In this document: positions 1-10,065 of the stretch, in pieces
Layout: each line of letters starts with the position of its first letter
Numbering within the stretch: the first letter of the stretch is position 1
Assembly (NCBI RefSeq): GCF_014054525.1
Contig: NZ_CP059564.1
Coordinates: 878,357-942,356 of the forward strand
Length of the DNA stretch: 64,000 bases
Source of the DNA: Alysiella filiformis
Lineage (GTDB): Bacteria > Pseudomonadota > Gammaproteobacteria > Burkholderiales > Neisseriaceae
Reading direction: 5' to 3'
The notes under the pieces: model-generated
The model's database searches: none
Told to the model about the DNA's origin: nothing
Seen by the model: the letters and a program-made list of their open reading frames with translations, nothing else
Position numbers and translations under genes: made by a program

Positions 1-703
1 TCAAAACGCCAAAGCCCAAATCGGCAGTTTCAGGCAATTCAGAGTTGGGCAATTTGCTTTCATAAAAAGTGTAATCTTTAAATAAGGGATTTTTCGCCAC
101 ATGGCGTAATGCCCCACAATCGCTTACCACCGCTTGCACCTTATCCGCTGCCAAATATTGAAAGCCTTGCAACAAAGTGCGAATGTGTTCAATTTTACTT
201 TTACCCACGCCATGTACTTTAATCAATTCCTCATCAAGAAAATCGTCTAAATGTGTCGCAACCGTTTGTTTGTGCCAATTGCTGCTGTTTTCGGGTTTGG
301 CAACATAAATGCAATCGCCCGAACGCATATAAGATTGCGACAGCACATAATCGGGATAATCCGTTAAATCATCTGCTGCAATGCCGTCCATAACCACACT
401 CAAATTTTGTGTTTTGGCACTTTTCATCAAACTGTCCCATTCTAATGCCACATATTCCACTTGAAAATTTTGATTTTTGGCAATGGCATTCATGATGTCA
501 ATGTCCAAACCTGTTATGCCACCATTTTGTGTGCGTTGATTGTAGGGGGCGTAAGTGAAATCAGTACCAACACGATAGGTCATAGATGGGGTTGTTGCAG
601 CAGTATTGGGAACAGGTGTTGTATTTTGGGTTTCTTCCTGTTTAGAACACGCGCCTATAGCCAATAATACAGATGAAATCAATAAATATTTTTTTAAAAA
701 CAT
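1..703 (-). CDS. Amino-acid ABC transporter substrate-binding lipoprotein (3' end outside window)
   Basis: Translating the minus strand from the ATG at 703 gives an open frame to the window edge (234 codons), so the C-terminus is missing. The N-terminus is a lipoprotein signal ending in the lipobox LAIGAC, followed by a Gln/Thr/Pro-rich linker. From about residue 42 the segment TYRVGTDFTYAPYN, then GLDIDIMNAIA, is typical of family 3 solute-binding proteins (SBP_bac_3) that bind polar amino acids for an ABC importer. The protein would sit lipid-anchored at the outer face of the inner membrane. A GGAAA ribosome site lies about 6 bases before the ATG. No transporter partner is visible here. The ligand cannot be told from the sequence. 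Confidence 0.8.
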   Translation of the reverse strand, partial: MFLKKYLLISSVLLAIGACSKQEETQNTTPVPNTAATTPSMTYRVGTDFTYAPYNQRTQNGGITGLDIDIMNAIAKNQNFQVEYVALEWDSLMKSAKTQNLSVVMDGIAADDLTDYPDYVLSQSYMRSGDCIYVAKPENSSNWHKQTVATHLDDFLDEELIKVHGVGKSKIEHIRTLLQGFQYLAADKVQAVVSDCGALRHVAKNPLFKDYTFYESKLPNSELPETADLGFGVL

Positions 704-815
704 GGTATTTTCCAAGAAAAAGTTTAAAAATAAACCGTTCAGACAGCCTGAAAGCACGAAAAGCAGAATTATGGCATAATTCAACATCATTCAAACCAAC
801 GTAAATCAAAAAATC

Positions 816-2888
816 ATGAAAAATCAACGCAAAATTTTGGTAACCTCCGCTCTGCCCTACGCCAACGGCGCAATCCACTTGGGACACATGGTGGAACACA
901 TTCAAACCGACATTTGGGTACGTTTCCAAAAATCACGCGGACACGAATGTTACTACTGCTGCGCGGACGACACACACGGCACGCCCATCATGCTTGCCGC
1001 GCAAAAACAAGGCATCACGCCCGAACAACTCATTGAAAAAACACATGGCGAACATTTGTCCGATTTCACAGGTTTTGGCATTGGCTACGACAATTATTAT
1101 TCCACCCATTCCCCTGAAAACAAACAGTATTCCGAACAAATCTACTTGGCATTGAAAGCCAACGACAAAATCATCAGTAAAAACATCAATCAACTGTTTG
1201 ACCCCGAAAAACAAATGTTCTTGCCCGACCGTTTTGTCAAAGGCGAATGCCCCAAATGCCACGCCAAAGACCAATACGGCGACAACTGCGAAGTGTGCGG
1301 CACCACCTACGCCCCCACCGATTTAATCCAACCCTATTCGGTGGTATCGGGCGCAACCCCCGTGATGAAAGAAACCGAACATTTCTTTTTTAAATTAAGC
1401 GATTGTGCCGACTTTTTACGCACATGGACTTCGGGCAACAACGCGCAAGGCAAACCCCATTTGCAAGACGAAGCCCGCAACAAAATGAACGAATGGCTCA
1501 AAGATGGCGAACTTGCCGACTGGGACATCACGCGAGACGCACCTTATTTCGGCTTTGAAATCCCCAATCAGCCCAACAAATATTTCTACGTTTGGCTGGA
1601 CGCGCCTGTGGGCTACATGGCAAGTTTCCAAAATTTGTGCGACCGCATTGGTTTGAATTTCAACGACTATTTTGGCAAAGACAGCCAAGCCGAACTCTAC
1701 CATTTCATCGGCAAAGACATTTTGTATTTCCACGCCCTGTTTTGGACGGCAATGTTGGCATATTCGGGCTACCGCACCCCAAGCGGTATTTTTGCACACG
1801 GATTTTTGACGGTGGACGGGCAAAAAATGTCCAAATCACGCGGCACATTCATCACAGCCAAATCGTATTTGGAACAAGGGCTTAACCCTGAATGGATGCG
1901 CTACTACATCGCCGCCAAATTAAACAGCAAAATTGAAGACATTGACTTGAATTTAAACGACTTTATCGCGCGTGTGAACAGCGATTTGGTTGGCAAATTC
2001 GTCAATATTGCGGCACGGGCAAGCGGCTTTATCCAAAAACGCTTTTCAGGCAGCCTGAAAGATGTTTCCCAAAGCGATTTGATTAAGCAATTAACTGAAA
2101 AATCAGAACAAATCGCCCAAGATTACGAAGACCGCGAATACAACAAAGCCATTCGTGAAATCATGGCTTTGGCGGATTTGGTGAACGAATATGTGGACGA
2201 GAACAAGCCTTGGGAATTGGCAAAACAAGAAGGTGCAGACAATCAATTACACCAAGTGTGCAGCGAATTGATTAACGCATTCAAGATTTTGGCGGCGTAT
2301 TTGTCGCCCGTGTTGCCCAAATTGGCGGTTCAGGCAGCCGAATTTTTGAATATTGAAAAACTGGATTGGGCGCAAACCGTCTCCACGCTGCCTGAAAACC
2401 ACAAAATCAATGAATACAAACATTTAATGCAACGTATTGAGGAAAAACAAGTGAACGCTTTGATTGAAGCCAACAAACAAAACATTGAAGCCCAGCCCCA
2501 AACCCAAGTGGAAGAGAAAAAGGCTGATTTCCCAGAAGGTTACACGCCCGTATCGGCACAATGCAGCTTTGATGATTTTGTGAAAGTGGACATGCGCGTG
2601 GCAAAAGTGCTGAATTGCGAAGCGGTGGAAGGCAGCACCAAGTTGTTGAAATTTAATTTGGATTTGGGTTTTGAGCAACGCACGATTTTTTCGGGCATTG
2701 CGGCAAGCTACCCCAATCCTGCTGAATTGAACGGCACGATGGTGATTGCGGTGGTGAATTTCGCGCCACGCAAAATGGCAAAATTTGGCGTATCCGAAGG
2801 CATGATTTTGTCGGCGGCAGACGGCAACGGTCAGTTGAAATTATTGACCGTGCATGAAGGCGCAAAAGCGGGCGATAAAGTCGGTTAA
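816..2888 (+). CDS. metG: Methionine--tRNA ligase
   Basis: Charges tRNA-Met with methionine in the cytoplasm. The 690-residue protein has the class I signature HLGH near residue 22, a zinc-binding insert with two CxxC pairs (CPKC and CEVC, about residues 145-161), and KMSKS near residue 337. The C-terminus (about 580-690) is the tRNA-binding/dimerisation domain, with [13 protein letters not shown]. The length is usual for the long, dimeric bacterial form. A DUS lies in frame near 2047-2060 and is translated as the peptide FSGSLK, between catalytic and anticodon-binding parts. The gene diverges from the upstream lipoprotein gene; a DUS-like sequence lies in the shared upstream region. Confidence 0.97.
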   Translation: MKNQRKILVTSALPYANGAIHLGHMVEHIQTDIWVRFQKSRGHECYYCCADDTHGTPIMLAAQKQGITPEQLIEKTHGEHLSDFTGFGIGYDNYYSTHSPENKQYSEQIYLALKANDKIISKNINQLFDPEKQMFLPDRFVKGECPKCHAKDQYGDNCEVCGTTYAPTDLIQPYSVVSGATPVMKETEHFFFKLSDCADFLRTWTSGNNAQGKPHLQDEARNKMNEWLKDGELADWDITRDAPYFGFEIPNQPNKYFYVWLDAPVGYMASFQNLCDRIGLNFNDYFGKDSQAELYHFIGKDILYFHALFWTAMLAYSGYRTPSGIFAHGFLTVDGQKMSKSRGTFITAKSYLEQGLNPEWMRYYIAAKLNSKIEDIDLNLNDFIARVNSDLVGKFVNIAARASGFIQKRFSGSLKDVSQSDLIKQLTEKSEQIAQDYEDREYNKAIREIMALADLVNEYVDENKPWELAKQEGADNQLHQVCSELINAFKILAAYLSPVLPKLAVQAAEFLNIEKLDWAQTVSTLPENHKINEYKHLMQRIEEKQVNALIEANKQNIEAQPQTQVEEKKADFPEGYTPVSAQCSFDDFVKVDMRVAKVLNCEAVEGSTKLLKFNLDLGFEQRTIFSGIAASYPNPAELNGTMVIAVVNFAPRKMAKFGVSEGMILSAADGNGQLKLLTVHEGAKAGDKVG

Positions 2889-2906
2889 TTGATTGCAATA
2901 AAACAG

Positions 2907-3030
2907 TTCAGGCAGCCTGAAACTTAAGCTGCTTTTAAACTGACGTAGGGGCGGATTTCATATCCGCCCCTTTTTTCAATCTATTGATGAAAATAAAAAT
3001 TTTCGCAGTTTTGCAAAGGTTTCAGCCTGT
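2907..3030. repeat. MITE-like palindromic repeat, family A (partial)
   Basis: Between metG and argC. It starts with a DUS, then GACGTAGGGGCGGATTTCA followed by its complement ATATCCGCCCC, and ends with TTTTGCAAAGGTTTCAGCCTG. The same parts recur near 8.4-8.8, 21.3-21.5, 33.1, 34.2 and 35.1 kb. The hairpin with its following T run may also terminate metG transcription. Confidence 0.75.
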
Positions 3031-3032
3031 TG

Positions 3033-4079
3033 TTACGGCAACAATGCCACTTGGCTTAAACCTGCTGTTTCAGGCAGCCCACACATCAGGTTCATGTTTT
3101 GCACCGCTTGCCCTGCCGCGCCTTTGACCAGATTGTCTTGCACGCTCATCAAAATCCACACATTGTCGGTGTATTCGGGGGCGCGTTGCGCGGCAATGCG
3201 GCAAATGTTTGCGCCACGCACGCTGCGCGTTTCGGGGGTACTGCCTATGGGCATCACGTCCACAAACGGGCTGCCTGAATAAAAATCCGCAATCAAATCA
3301 TGGGGATTGATGTTGTCTTGCACATGAACATAAGTGGTGGCGTGCATGCCGCGTATCATCGGTGTGAGATGTGGCACAAAAATGAATTTCTCTGCCAATT
3401 TTTCATCAAACAAAGCAATGGTTTGGCGAATTTCAGGCAGGTGGCGATGTCCTGCCACACCGTATGCTTTGAAATTGTCGCCCGCCTCGCACAACAAAGT
3501 GCCAACGGCAGCTTTGCGCCCCGCCCCCGACACGCCCGATTTGCAATCTGAAATAATCGGCATACCATCTTGTAAAACCTTGTTTTTCAACAAAGGGATA
3601 AGCGGCAGCGACACGCAAGTGGGGTAGCAGCCTGCGTTTGCCACCAACTGCGCTTGTTGGATTTGGGCGCGATTCAATTCGCTGATGCCATACACCGCCT
3701 GTTTTAAGGCAGCCTGCGCGGTAAAAGGCATACCGTACCATTTTTCCCAAGTTGGCACATCTTGCAAACGAAAATCGGCAGACAAATCCACCACTTTCAC
3801 GCCCTTTTCCAGCAAAGCAGGCGCATCGCGCATGGCAACACCGTGTGGCGTGGCAAAAAACACCACATCACATTGCGACAAATCAGCATGTTCAGGGTCT
3901 TGAAAACGCAAATCGTACACACCGCGCAAGCTGGGAAAATAATCCGCAATGTGCACGCCAGCCTCGCCACGACTGGTGATGATTTGCACTTGCGCGTGGG
4001 GGTGTTGTGCCAACAATCGCAACAACTCCACGCCTGTGTAGCCCGTTGCGCCCACAATACCAATATTCAACTTGGACAT
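3033..4079 (-). CDS. argC: N-acetyl-gamma-glutamyl-phosphate reductase
   Basis: Third step of arginine biosynthesis: NADPH-dependent reduction of N-acetylglutamyl phosphate to the semialdehyde. The 348-residue protein begins with the dinucleotide-binding motif GATGYTG at residues 10-16 and has the catalytic cysteine in NAGCYPT at Cys151. Length and motifs fit the common type 1 ArgC family. No other arg genes are adjacent. Downstream on the minus strand is the family A repeat and the convergent end of metG. Confidence 0.97.
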   Translation of the reverse strand: MSKLNIGIVGATGYTGVELLRLLAQHPHAQVQIITSRGEAGVHIADYFPSLRGVYDLRFQDPEHADLSQCDVVFFATPHGVAMRDAPALLEKGVKVVDLSADFRLQDVPTWEKWYGMPFTAQAALKQAVYGISELNRAQIQQAQLVANAGCYPTCVSLPLIPLLKNKVLQDGMPIISDCKSGVSGAGRKAAVGTLLCEAGDNFKAYGVAGHRHLPEIRQTIALFDEKLAEKFIFVPHLTPMIRGMHATTYVHVQDNINPHDLIADFYSGSPFVDVMPIGSTPETRSVRGANICRIAAQRAPEYTDNVWILMSVQDNLVKGAAGQAVQNMNLMCGLPETAGLSQVALLP

Positions 4080-4125
4080 GATTTTCCTTTCACAAACAAT
4101 CTGATGATGAATTGAACATGATAAA

Positions 4126-4166
4126 GCTGCCTGAAAACACCCTCCCCATTCTGTTTTCAGGCAGCC
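4126..4166 (-). terminator. DUS inverted-pair terminator
   Basis: GCTGCCTGAAAAC and its complement GTTTTCAGGCAGC form a 13-base stem with a short loop, just past the stop of the Sel1-repeat gene. DUS pairs used as intrinsic terminators are well known in Neisseriaceae. Confidence 0.75.
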
Positions 4167-4176
4167 TGCACATCAA

Positions 4177-6870
4177 TTATTTATTGCCTTTTTGACGCAA
4201 AGTGCGAATTTCCGCCAAGCCTTGTTTGGCGTGTTCATCGCCTTGGTCGGCGGCGGCTTGCCACCAATGTTCGGCTAAATCCAAGCGTTTGGGTTCGGCA
4301 TTGAAATACAGCCAGCCCAAACCATATTGCGCGGCAACCACATTTTGCCCTGCGGCAGCGCGATACCATTTAATTGCCTCATCATCGCTTTGCTCCACGC
4401 CCCAGCCGTTGAAATAGGAAATGGCAAGATTGGTTTGCGCTTCGGCATGACCTTGCTCTGCCGCTTTCAAATACCACGCGGCGGCTTGACGCAAACCTTC
4501 TTGCGTGTTCAAAGCCTGATAGAGCAAACCCAAATTGAATTGCGCGTCCACATGACCTTGGTCGGCGGCTTGTTCGCACCAATCGGCGGCTTTGTCAAAA
4601 TCCTGTTTCACGCCCTTGCCATCGGCATAGAGCAAACCCAAATTGTTTTGCGCGTTGGGGAAACCCTGTTCGGCAGATTGTTGATAATATTCTGCCGCTT
4701 TGGTGTAGCTTTGTTTCACGCCTTCGCCATTTTCATAGCGTATGCCCAAATTGTATTGGGCGGCAGGGTCGCCATTTTCGGCGGCTTTGGTAAACCATTC
4801 TACGGCTTTGGCATCGTCTTTTTCCACGCCTTGACCGTTGGCATAGGCAACCGCCAAATTGTATTGGGCGATGGGGTCGTTGGTTTGCGCGGCGCGTTCA
4901 AACCAGTGGGCGGATTTGGCAAAATCTTGCTCCACGCCCAAGCCGTGTGCATACAATTCGCCCAAATTCACTTGTGCCGAGGCATAGTCTTGTTCGGCAG
5001 CGCGTTCGTACCAATGGTGTGCTTGGCGGTAATTTTGCAAAATGCCCGAACCTGTGGCATACGATACGCCAATATTGTATTGGGCTGGCGCATAGCCTTG
5101 TTCTGCCGCGCGCAAATACCACACGGCTGCCTGACGTTCATCTTGTTCCACGCCCAAGCCTTTGTCGTACATCAAGCCAAAATAGTGTTGCGCCTGTGCG
5201 TTGCCCTGTTCTGCCAAATAGCTGAAAATGGAATAGGTGGTGGCGTATTCGCCACGGTCGTAGGCGGCAATGCCATTGACCAACATGGCGTCAATGTCTT
5301 CTGGGCTCAGTTTGTCGTGTTGGATTTCGGATTGGCTGGCGGCATTTTCCGCATTTTCTGCATTTTCCGCATTTTCTGCATTTTCTGCATTTTCTGCATT
5401 TGCCTTGTTTTCGCCATCATTTTGGCTGGGGGTTTCAGGCTGCGTTTCGCTGGCTTTTTCGTTGTCCAAATCTTGGGTTAGGGCTTCGCCAATGGCGTTG
5501 CCTGCGGCGATTTCGTCTGGGTCGTTTTCAAGTGGTTCGGTTTTTTTGACCAGTTCTTTTTTTTCGCTTGCGCTGGCGGCTGCGCTGGCTGCCAAGGCGG
5601 CGGCTTTCAAGTCGTTGCCTTGAATGGCTTGTTGGATTTTGGCAACTTGCGCTTCGGTGCTGGTGTCGCTTTCAGGCTGCTTTTCGGTGTGGGCAGATTG
5701 CAAGTCGGTTTTGGCGGTGTCGGCAACTTCGGTTTCGGCAATTTCGCCTGCGCTGATGGCGGCTTGGCGATACCAATCGGCAGCTTGTGCGTAGCTTTGT
5801 TTCACGCCTTTGCCCAAGGCATACAATTCGCCCAATTTGGCTTGGGCTGGGGTGTGTTTTTGTTCGGCAGATTGGGTAAACCATTCGGCTGCGGCAGCGT
5901 CATCGCGCGATACGCCCAAGCCCAAGGCGTACAGTCGCGCCAAATCGTATTGAATGCTGGCATCGCCTTGTTCTGCCAAATCTTTTAAATGGTGCAATGC
6001 GTCCAAATGCCCTTGCGTGGCTGCCTGAAAATACCAATCGGCGGCACGGCGCGTGTTCAAATCCACCCCCAAGCCTTTGTGATACAGCTCGCCCAGTTGA
6101 AATTGGGCTTCGGCATGGGTTTGTTGTGCCAATTCGCGGTAAATGGCAAGTGCGTCTGCATAATCGCCTGTTTGGGTGTGGGTTTGGGCTTTTTCCAACA
6201 GGTTTTCGGGTTGGTTTTCTTGTTGTTCGGCGGCTTTGCCCAGCCATTCGGCAGCGGCGCGGAAATCTTGTGCCACGCCATTGCCCACCGCGTATAATTG
6301 ACCCAATTTGGCTTGTGCGGCGGCGTAGCCTTGTTCGGCAGATTGGGTGTAGTGCTGCACGGCGCGGTTTAAGTCGGCTGCTACGCCTTTGCCTTCGGCG
6401 TAAATTTCGCCCAAGTAAAATTGGGCTGTGGCTTTGTGTTGGTCTTGCTCGCTCAATTCGGTGAACACGCGCACGGCAGATTCGTAATCGCCTTGTTCAA
6501 AAAAGGCTTTTGCGCTGTCCAATTTTTGGTTGGGGCGATGTTCTTCGCTTTCGGCTGCCTGAATGAACCATTTGGCTGCCAAGCGGAAATTGCGTTCCAC
6601 ACCAATGCCTTTGGCGTAGCATTCGCCCAATTTGGCTTGGGCTGCCAAATAGCCTTGTTCGGCGGCTTGTTGGTAATGTTTGGCTGCCTGAACGCTGTCT
6701 TGGGCAACGCCATAGCCGTGGGTGCTGGCTTCGCCCAAGTAAAAACGGGCAATGGGCGATTGTTCTGCCAAAGGCAACAGGGCGGCAATGGCACGTTCAT
6801 AATCGGCTTGATTGTAGGCTGCCAAGGCTTGTGGCAGCGTGAGTGCTGAATCAGGTTTGTGGGGCATCAT
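4177..6870 (-). CDS. Large Sel1-repeat (TPR-like) protein
   Basis: About 897 residues. I count roughly 16 Sel1-like repeats of the form AQxxLGxLYxxGxGVxxD, in two blocks separated by a low-complexity linker rich in Ala, Glu, Lys and Asn that contains a run of ENA triplets. Sel1 repeats form alpha-solenoid scaffolds for protein-protein contacts. The frame stays open to an ATG at 7011, but that extension would translate DUS-like sequence; the ATG pair at 6870/6867 follows AACGGATAG, a better ribosome site. No signal peptide or membrane segment is evident from this start. It diverges from gshA. The partner and role are unknown. A shorter Sel1 protein is at 32545. Confidence 0.85.
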   Translation of the reverse strand: MMPHKPDSALTLPQALAAYNQADYERAIAALLPLAEQSPIARFYLGEASTHGYGVAQDSVQAAKHYQQAAEQGYLAAQAKLGECYAKGIGVERNFRLAAKWFIQAAESEEHRPNQKLDSAKAFFEQGDYESAVRVFTELSEQDQHKATAQFYLGEIYAEGKGVAADLNRAVQHYTQSAEQGYAAAQAKLGQLYAVGNGVAQDFRAAAEWLGKAAEQQENQPENLLEKAQTHTQTGDYADALAIYRELAQQTHAEAQFQLGELYHKGLGVDLNTRRAADWYFQAATQGHLDALHHLKDLAEQGDASIQYDLARLYALGLGVSRDDAAAAEWFTQSAEQKHTPAQAKLGELYALGKGVKQSYAQAADWYRQAAISAGEIAETEVADTAKTDLQSAHTEKQPESDTSTEAQVAKIQQAIQGNDLKAAALAASAAASASEKKELVKKTEPLENDPDEIAAGNAIGEALTQDLDNEKASETQPETPSQNDGENKANAENAENAENAENAENAENAASQSEIQHDKLSPEDIDAMLVNGIAAYDRGEYATTYSIFSYLAEQGNAQAQHYFGLMYDKGLGVEQDERQAAVWYLRAAEQGYAPAQYNIGVSYATGSGILQNYRQAHHWYERAAEQDYASAQVNLGELYAHGLGVEQDFAKSAHWFERAAQTNDPIAQYNLAVAYANGQGVEKDDAKAVEWFTKAAENGDPAAQYNLGIRYENGEGVKQSYTKAAEYYQQSAEQGFPNAQNNLGLLYADGKGVKQDFDKAADWCEQAADQGHVDAQFNLGLLYQALNTQEGLRQAAAWYLKAAEQGHAEAQTNLAISYFNGWGVEQSDDEAIKWYRAAAGQNVVAAQYGLGWLYFNAEPKRLDLAEHWWQAAADQGDEHAKQGLAEIRTLRQKGNK
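5343..5402. repeat. 9-bp tandem repeat in the Sel1-protein linker
   Basis: About six copies of GCATTTTCY (plus strand), translated on the minus strand as repeated Glu-Asn-Ala. Because the unit is a multiple of three, gain or loss of copies would change linker length without shifting frame. Confidence 0.85.
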
Positions 6871-7089
6871 GGTTGCTATCCGTTGAAAATCGGGGTGTGA
6901 ATGGGTTGCAAAAATAGCCATAATGTTAGCATTGATTGCCCCATTTTGCTGAAAAAAGTGCAATGTTTCAGGCAGCCTTTTGCCAATTTGTATTTGGGTA
7001 AGGTGGGGCAACTTGTCTGCATTTCAGGCTGCCTGAAAACACCAATTTGTGTTTATAATGCCACCGTTCAATCAACAAGGATAAACATC

Positions 7090-8430
7090 ATGCAATTACC
7101 CCAAATTCACCCCAACTATGCCGCCTATTTAAAAGACTTTGAAACCAAAATCTTGCAAAACCACAGCAAAATTGAAGCATGGTTTCGCGCCCAATGGCAG
7201 CAACACCAACCCCCATTTTACGGCTCGGTGGACATTCGCAACGCAGGCTACAAAATGGCAAGCATAGACATGAACCTGTTTCCAGGTGGGTTCAACAATC
7301 TCAATCCCCATTTCATTCCACTTGCCACGATTGCCGCCCAAGACGCGGTAGAACGCGCTTGCGAAACCGCCAAATCCGTGCTGCTCATTCCCGAAAACCA
7401 CACGCGCAACACCTTCTATTTACAGAATGTTTTTGCCTTGTCCAACATTTTGCGCGATGCGGGATTTGAAGTGCGCGTGGGCAGTTTCAACCCCGAGCTG
7501 ACCCAAGCCACCGAATTTGAAACCGCCTTGGGCAACACATTATTGATTGAGCCACTTTTGCGTACCGACAACCGTGTGCATTTGGCAGATGGCTTTTCTC
7601 CCTGTTTCATTTTGTTAAACAATGATTTATCAGGTGGCGTACCCGATATTTTGCAAGGTTTGGCACAAAACGTGCTGCCGCCCCTGCACGGTGGCTGGAC
7701 AACACGCCGCAAAACCCAACATTTTGCCGCCTACAATCAAGTAGCCCAACAATTTGCCGATTTAATTCAAATAGATGAATGGCACATCAACCCCTATTTT
7801 GAATACGTGGGCGGCTTGGATTTTCAAGAACGCGAAGGCGAAGACGCTTTGGCAGCAGCCGTTGAGCGCGTCTTGGCAAAAATCCAAGCCAAATACGATG
7901 AAAAAGGCATTACCGACCAACCCTTTGTGATTGTCAAAGCAGACGCAGGCACTTACGGCATGGGCGTGATGAGCGTGAAATCTGCCGATGAAGTCCGCAG
8001 CCTGAATCGCAAAAACCGCAACAAAATGGCAAAAATCAAAGAAGGCTTGGAAGTGTCGGAAGTGATTGTTCAAGAAGGCATTTACACCTACGAAACCATG
8101 GACAATGCCGTTTGCGAACCCGTTGTGTACATGATGGACAGATTTGTGATTGGCGGTTTTTTCCGCGTGCATGAAGGTCGCCGCAACGATGAGAATTTGA
8201 ACGCAGGCGGCATGGTGTTTGTGCCTTTGGAACACAGCATTCCCAGCGCAGGCAGCGCCAACGATGCCGAAACCGAAGCACATTGCAAACGCGTTTTTGA
8301 ACAATGGGACGAATTGGGCATGGCGCGTCCCAATGCCGACCAGTTGGATTGCACTTGCAACCGCTTGTATGTGTATGGCGTGATGGCGCGATTGTCGCTG
8401 TTGGCGGCTGCCATTGAATTGGCGGGATAA
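7090..8430 (+). CDS. gshA: Glutamate--cysteine ligase (proteobacterial GshA type)
   Basis: First step of glutathione synthesis: ATP-dependent joining of glutamate and cysteine. The 446-residue protein resembles the GshA family first defined in Acidithiobacillus and common in beta-proteobacteria, distinct from E. coli GshA. Recognisable parts include VIVKADAGTYGMGVMSV, EVIVQEGIYTYET and FFRVHEGRRNDENLNAGGM, which look like an ATP-binding, ATP-grasp-like region. I chose the ATG at 7090, preceded by AAGGATAAACATC; the frame is open upstream, but that part reads through a DUS. The gene appears monocistronic and is followed by a long repeat-filled gap. Confidence 0.9.
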   Translation: MQLPQIHPNYAAYLKDFETKILQNHSKIEAWFRAQWQQHQPPFYGSVDIRNAGYKMASIDMNLFPGGFNNLNPHFIPLATIAAQDAVERACETAKSVLLIPENHTRNTFYLQNVFALSNILRDAGFEVRVGSFNPELTQATEFETALGNTLLIEPLLRTDNRVHLADGFSPCFILLNNDLSGGVPDILQGLAQNVLPPLHGGWTTRRKTQHFAAYNQVAQQFADLIQIDEWHINPYFEYVGGLDFQEREGEDALAAAVERVLAKIQAKYDEKGITDQPFVIVKADAGTYGMGVMSVKSADEVRSLNRKNRNKMAKIKEGLEVSEVIVQEGIYTYETMDNAVCEPVVYMMDRFVIGGFFRVHEGRRNDENLNAGGMVFVPLEHSIPSAGSANDAETEAHCKRVFEQWDELGMARPNADQLDCTCNRLYVYGVMARLSLLAAAIELAG

Positions 8431-8788
8431 GGTTTTAGGCAGCCTGAAAAGATGGGCAGCCTTTGCAAAACCTGCTTTTAAATTGACGTAGGGGCGGATT
8501 GCATATCCGCTCCTTTTTCAATTTATTGATAAAAATCACAATTTTTGCAAACATAAACAACGCGAGTTTGGGATAAAAGTGATTGATAAATTTAAGTTAC
8601 TTTGCGCCCTCTCCCCGTGGGAGAGGGCTGGGGAGAGGGTGTGCTGCTCAACCAACCCTCTCTCCAACGCTTTCCCATAGGGAGAGAGGGCGGGTTTAAG
8701 TTACTTATCCCAAGTTCATGTTAAACAGGGCAAATATGAAATCCGCCCCTGCAAACCGAGTTTGGCAAAGGTTTCAGGCTGCCTGAAA
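8431..8788. repeat. Family A palindromic repeat carrying a nested GAGAGGG palindrome
   Basis: This gap between gshA and bfrA holds no gene that I can support. The outer arms are DUS-flanked GGGGCGGAT / ATCCGCCCC sequences at about 8485-8515 and 8728-8755. Between them is a roughly 92-bp palindrome rich in CCCTCTCC / GGAGAGGG, flanked by the 12-base direct repeat TTTAAGTTACTT at 8591-8602 and 8695-8706. The direct repeat looks like a target-site duplication from insertion of one small element into another. Confidence 0.7.
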
Positions 8789-8929
8789 ATGGTATTGTGT
8801 GGCGCATAAAATGTAAAAAAATGCAAATAAAATCCCCCCATTTCAGCCACACACAAACAAACAGCAATCAGTCGCAATACAGACATTTGATTCTGTACAA
8901 AAAAATCAAAATCAATCGCCATGTTTGAT

Positions 8930-8960
8930 TTGATTTATTGATGATAATTATTTGTATTTT
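8930..8960 (+). promoter_or_regulatory. Possible Fur-type operator upstream of bfrA
   Basis: The AT-rich TTGATGATAATTATTTGTAT partly matches the Fur box (GATAATGATAATCATTATC type) and lies about 80-110 bases before bfrA. Bacterioferritin genes are often iron-controlled, directly or indirectly. The match is imperfect, so this is only a candidate. Confidence 0.35.
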
Positions 8961-9041
8961 AAAATGAAATTTGCATTTTGGTGGCAATGTGTTTATCATG
9001 CGCCCCAGTTTCAATTTTGATTGTATAAAGGATAAAACATC

Positions 9042-9539
9042 ATGCAAGGCGATAAAGAAGTCATTGATTACATGAATTTTTTGCTGGAAAACGAATTGGC
9101 AGCACGCGACCAATATTTCATTCACTCACGCATGTATGCCGAATGGGGCTTGACCAAATTGTTTGAACGCATTGGTCATGAAATGGAAGATGAAACCCTG
9201 CACGCCGAAGGTTTCATTCGCCGCATCATCATGCTGGGCGGCACGCCCAAAATGGTTTCTGCACCCGTTAAAGTGGGCAAAAACGTAACCGAAATGCTCC
9301 AATTTGACTTGGACACCGAAATTGAAGTGCGCGACAATTTGAAAAAAGGCATCAAATTGTGCGAAGAAAAACAAGACTATGTGAGCCGCCAACTGTTGGT
9401 TGAACAACTCAAAGACACCGAAGAAGACCACGCACATTGGTTGGAACAACAACTGCGTTTAATTCAAATGATGGGCGAACAAAATTACCTGCAAACCCAA
9501 ATCTTGGCAGCAGGCAGCGACCCCACTCACGGTCATTGA
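9042..9539 (+). CDS. bfrA: Bacterioferritin subunit A (ferroxidase-type)
   Basis: Ferritin-like iron storage subunit of 165 residues. Aligned by eye to E. coli Bfr, all di-iron ferroxidase ligands are present: Glu18, Glu51, His54, Glu93, Glu126 and His129. The haem-ligating Met52 is replaced by Thr52. The protein should oxidise Fe(II) but not hold haem alone. The C-terminus ends in a short His-containing tail (SDPTHGH). The next gene, 13 bases downstream, has the opposite set of residues, so the two very probably form a mixed 24-mer, as known for neisserial BfrA/BfrB. A ribosome site AAAGGATAAAACATC precedes the ATG. Confidence 0.95.
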   Translation: MQGDKEVIDYMNFLLENELAARDQYFIHSRMYAEWGLTKLFERIGHEMEDETLHAEGFIRRIIMLGGTPKMVSAPVKVGKNVTEMLQFDLDTEIEVRDNLKKGIKLCEEKQDYVSRQLLVEQLKDTEEDHAHWLEQQLRLIQMMGEQNYLQTQILAAGSDPTHGH

Positions 9540-9552
9540 TGGGGGCAACATT

Positions 9553-10029
9553 ATGAAAGGCGACCGCATTGCCATTCAGCAACTCAATAAAAACTTGGGT
9601 TTGCTGCTGGTAACGATTAACCAATATTTTTTACACGCCCGCATTTTGAAAAACTGGGGTTTAGAAGAATTGGGCGAACATTTCTACAAAAGCTCCATCG
9701 TGGAAATGAAACAGGCTGATGCCATTATTGAGCGTGTGTTGTTTTTGGAAGGCTTGCCGAATTTGCAAGAATTGGGCAAATTGCTGATTGGCGAAACGCC
9801 CGAAGAAATCATCAAATGCGATTTGGCAAAAGAAGAAGAAAAACACCAAGCCCTGATTCACGCCATTGCCATTTGCGAACAGCAGGAAGATTATGTTTCA
9901 CGCCAATTACTTGAACAGCAAAAAGATGTGAATGAAGAACGCATGGATTGGCTGCAAAATCAATTGGATTTGATTGCCAGCATGGGCTTGCCCAATTATT
10001 TGCAAATGGGCGTGTTGGAAACCGAATAA
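9553..10029 (+). CDS. bfrB: Bacterioferritin subunit B (haem-binding type)
   Basis: Second bacterioferritin subunit, 158 residues, co-transcribed with bfrA. Met52, the axial haem ligand, is present in VEMKQADAIIE. Most ferroxidase ligands are lost: Leu18, Gln54, Asn127 and Arg130 replace Glu, His, Glu and His, while Glu51 and Glu94 remain. The subunit should bind haem at two-fold interfaces and help release iron by electron transfer, while BfrA does the oxidation. The gene ends before a strong DUS-pair terminator shared with the convergent hydrolase gene. Confidence 0.95.
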   Translation: MKGDRIAIQQLNKNLGLLLVTINQYFLHARILKNWGLEELGEHFYKSSIVEMKQADAIIERVLFLEGLPNLQELGKLLIGETPEEIIKCDLAKEEEKHQALIHAIAICEQQEDYVSRQLLEQQKDVNEERMDWLQNQLDLIASMGLPNYLQMGVLETE

Positions 10030-10065
10030 CATCATAAAAGTCGCACAAACCACGACACCAAAACG

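Noticed and set aside
5270..5623. Long plus-strand frames opposite the Sel1-repeat gene (for example around 4327-5481)
   Set aside because: They are complements of the repetitive minus-strand coding sequence and have low-complexity, Phe/Ala/Gly-rich products.
8597..8700. GAGAGGG-rich repeats as a possible CRISPR array
   Set aside because: They are facing palindromes, not evenly spaced direct repeats with unique spacers.
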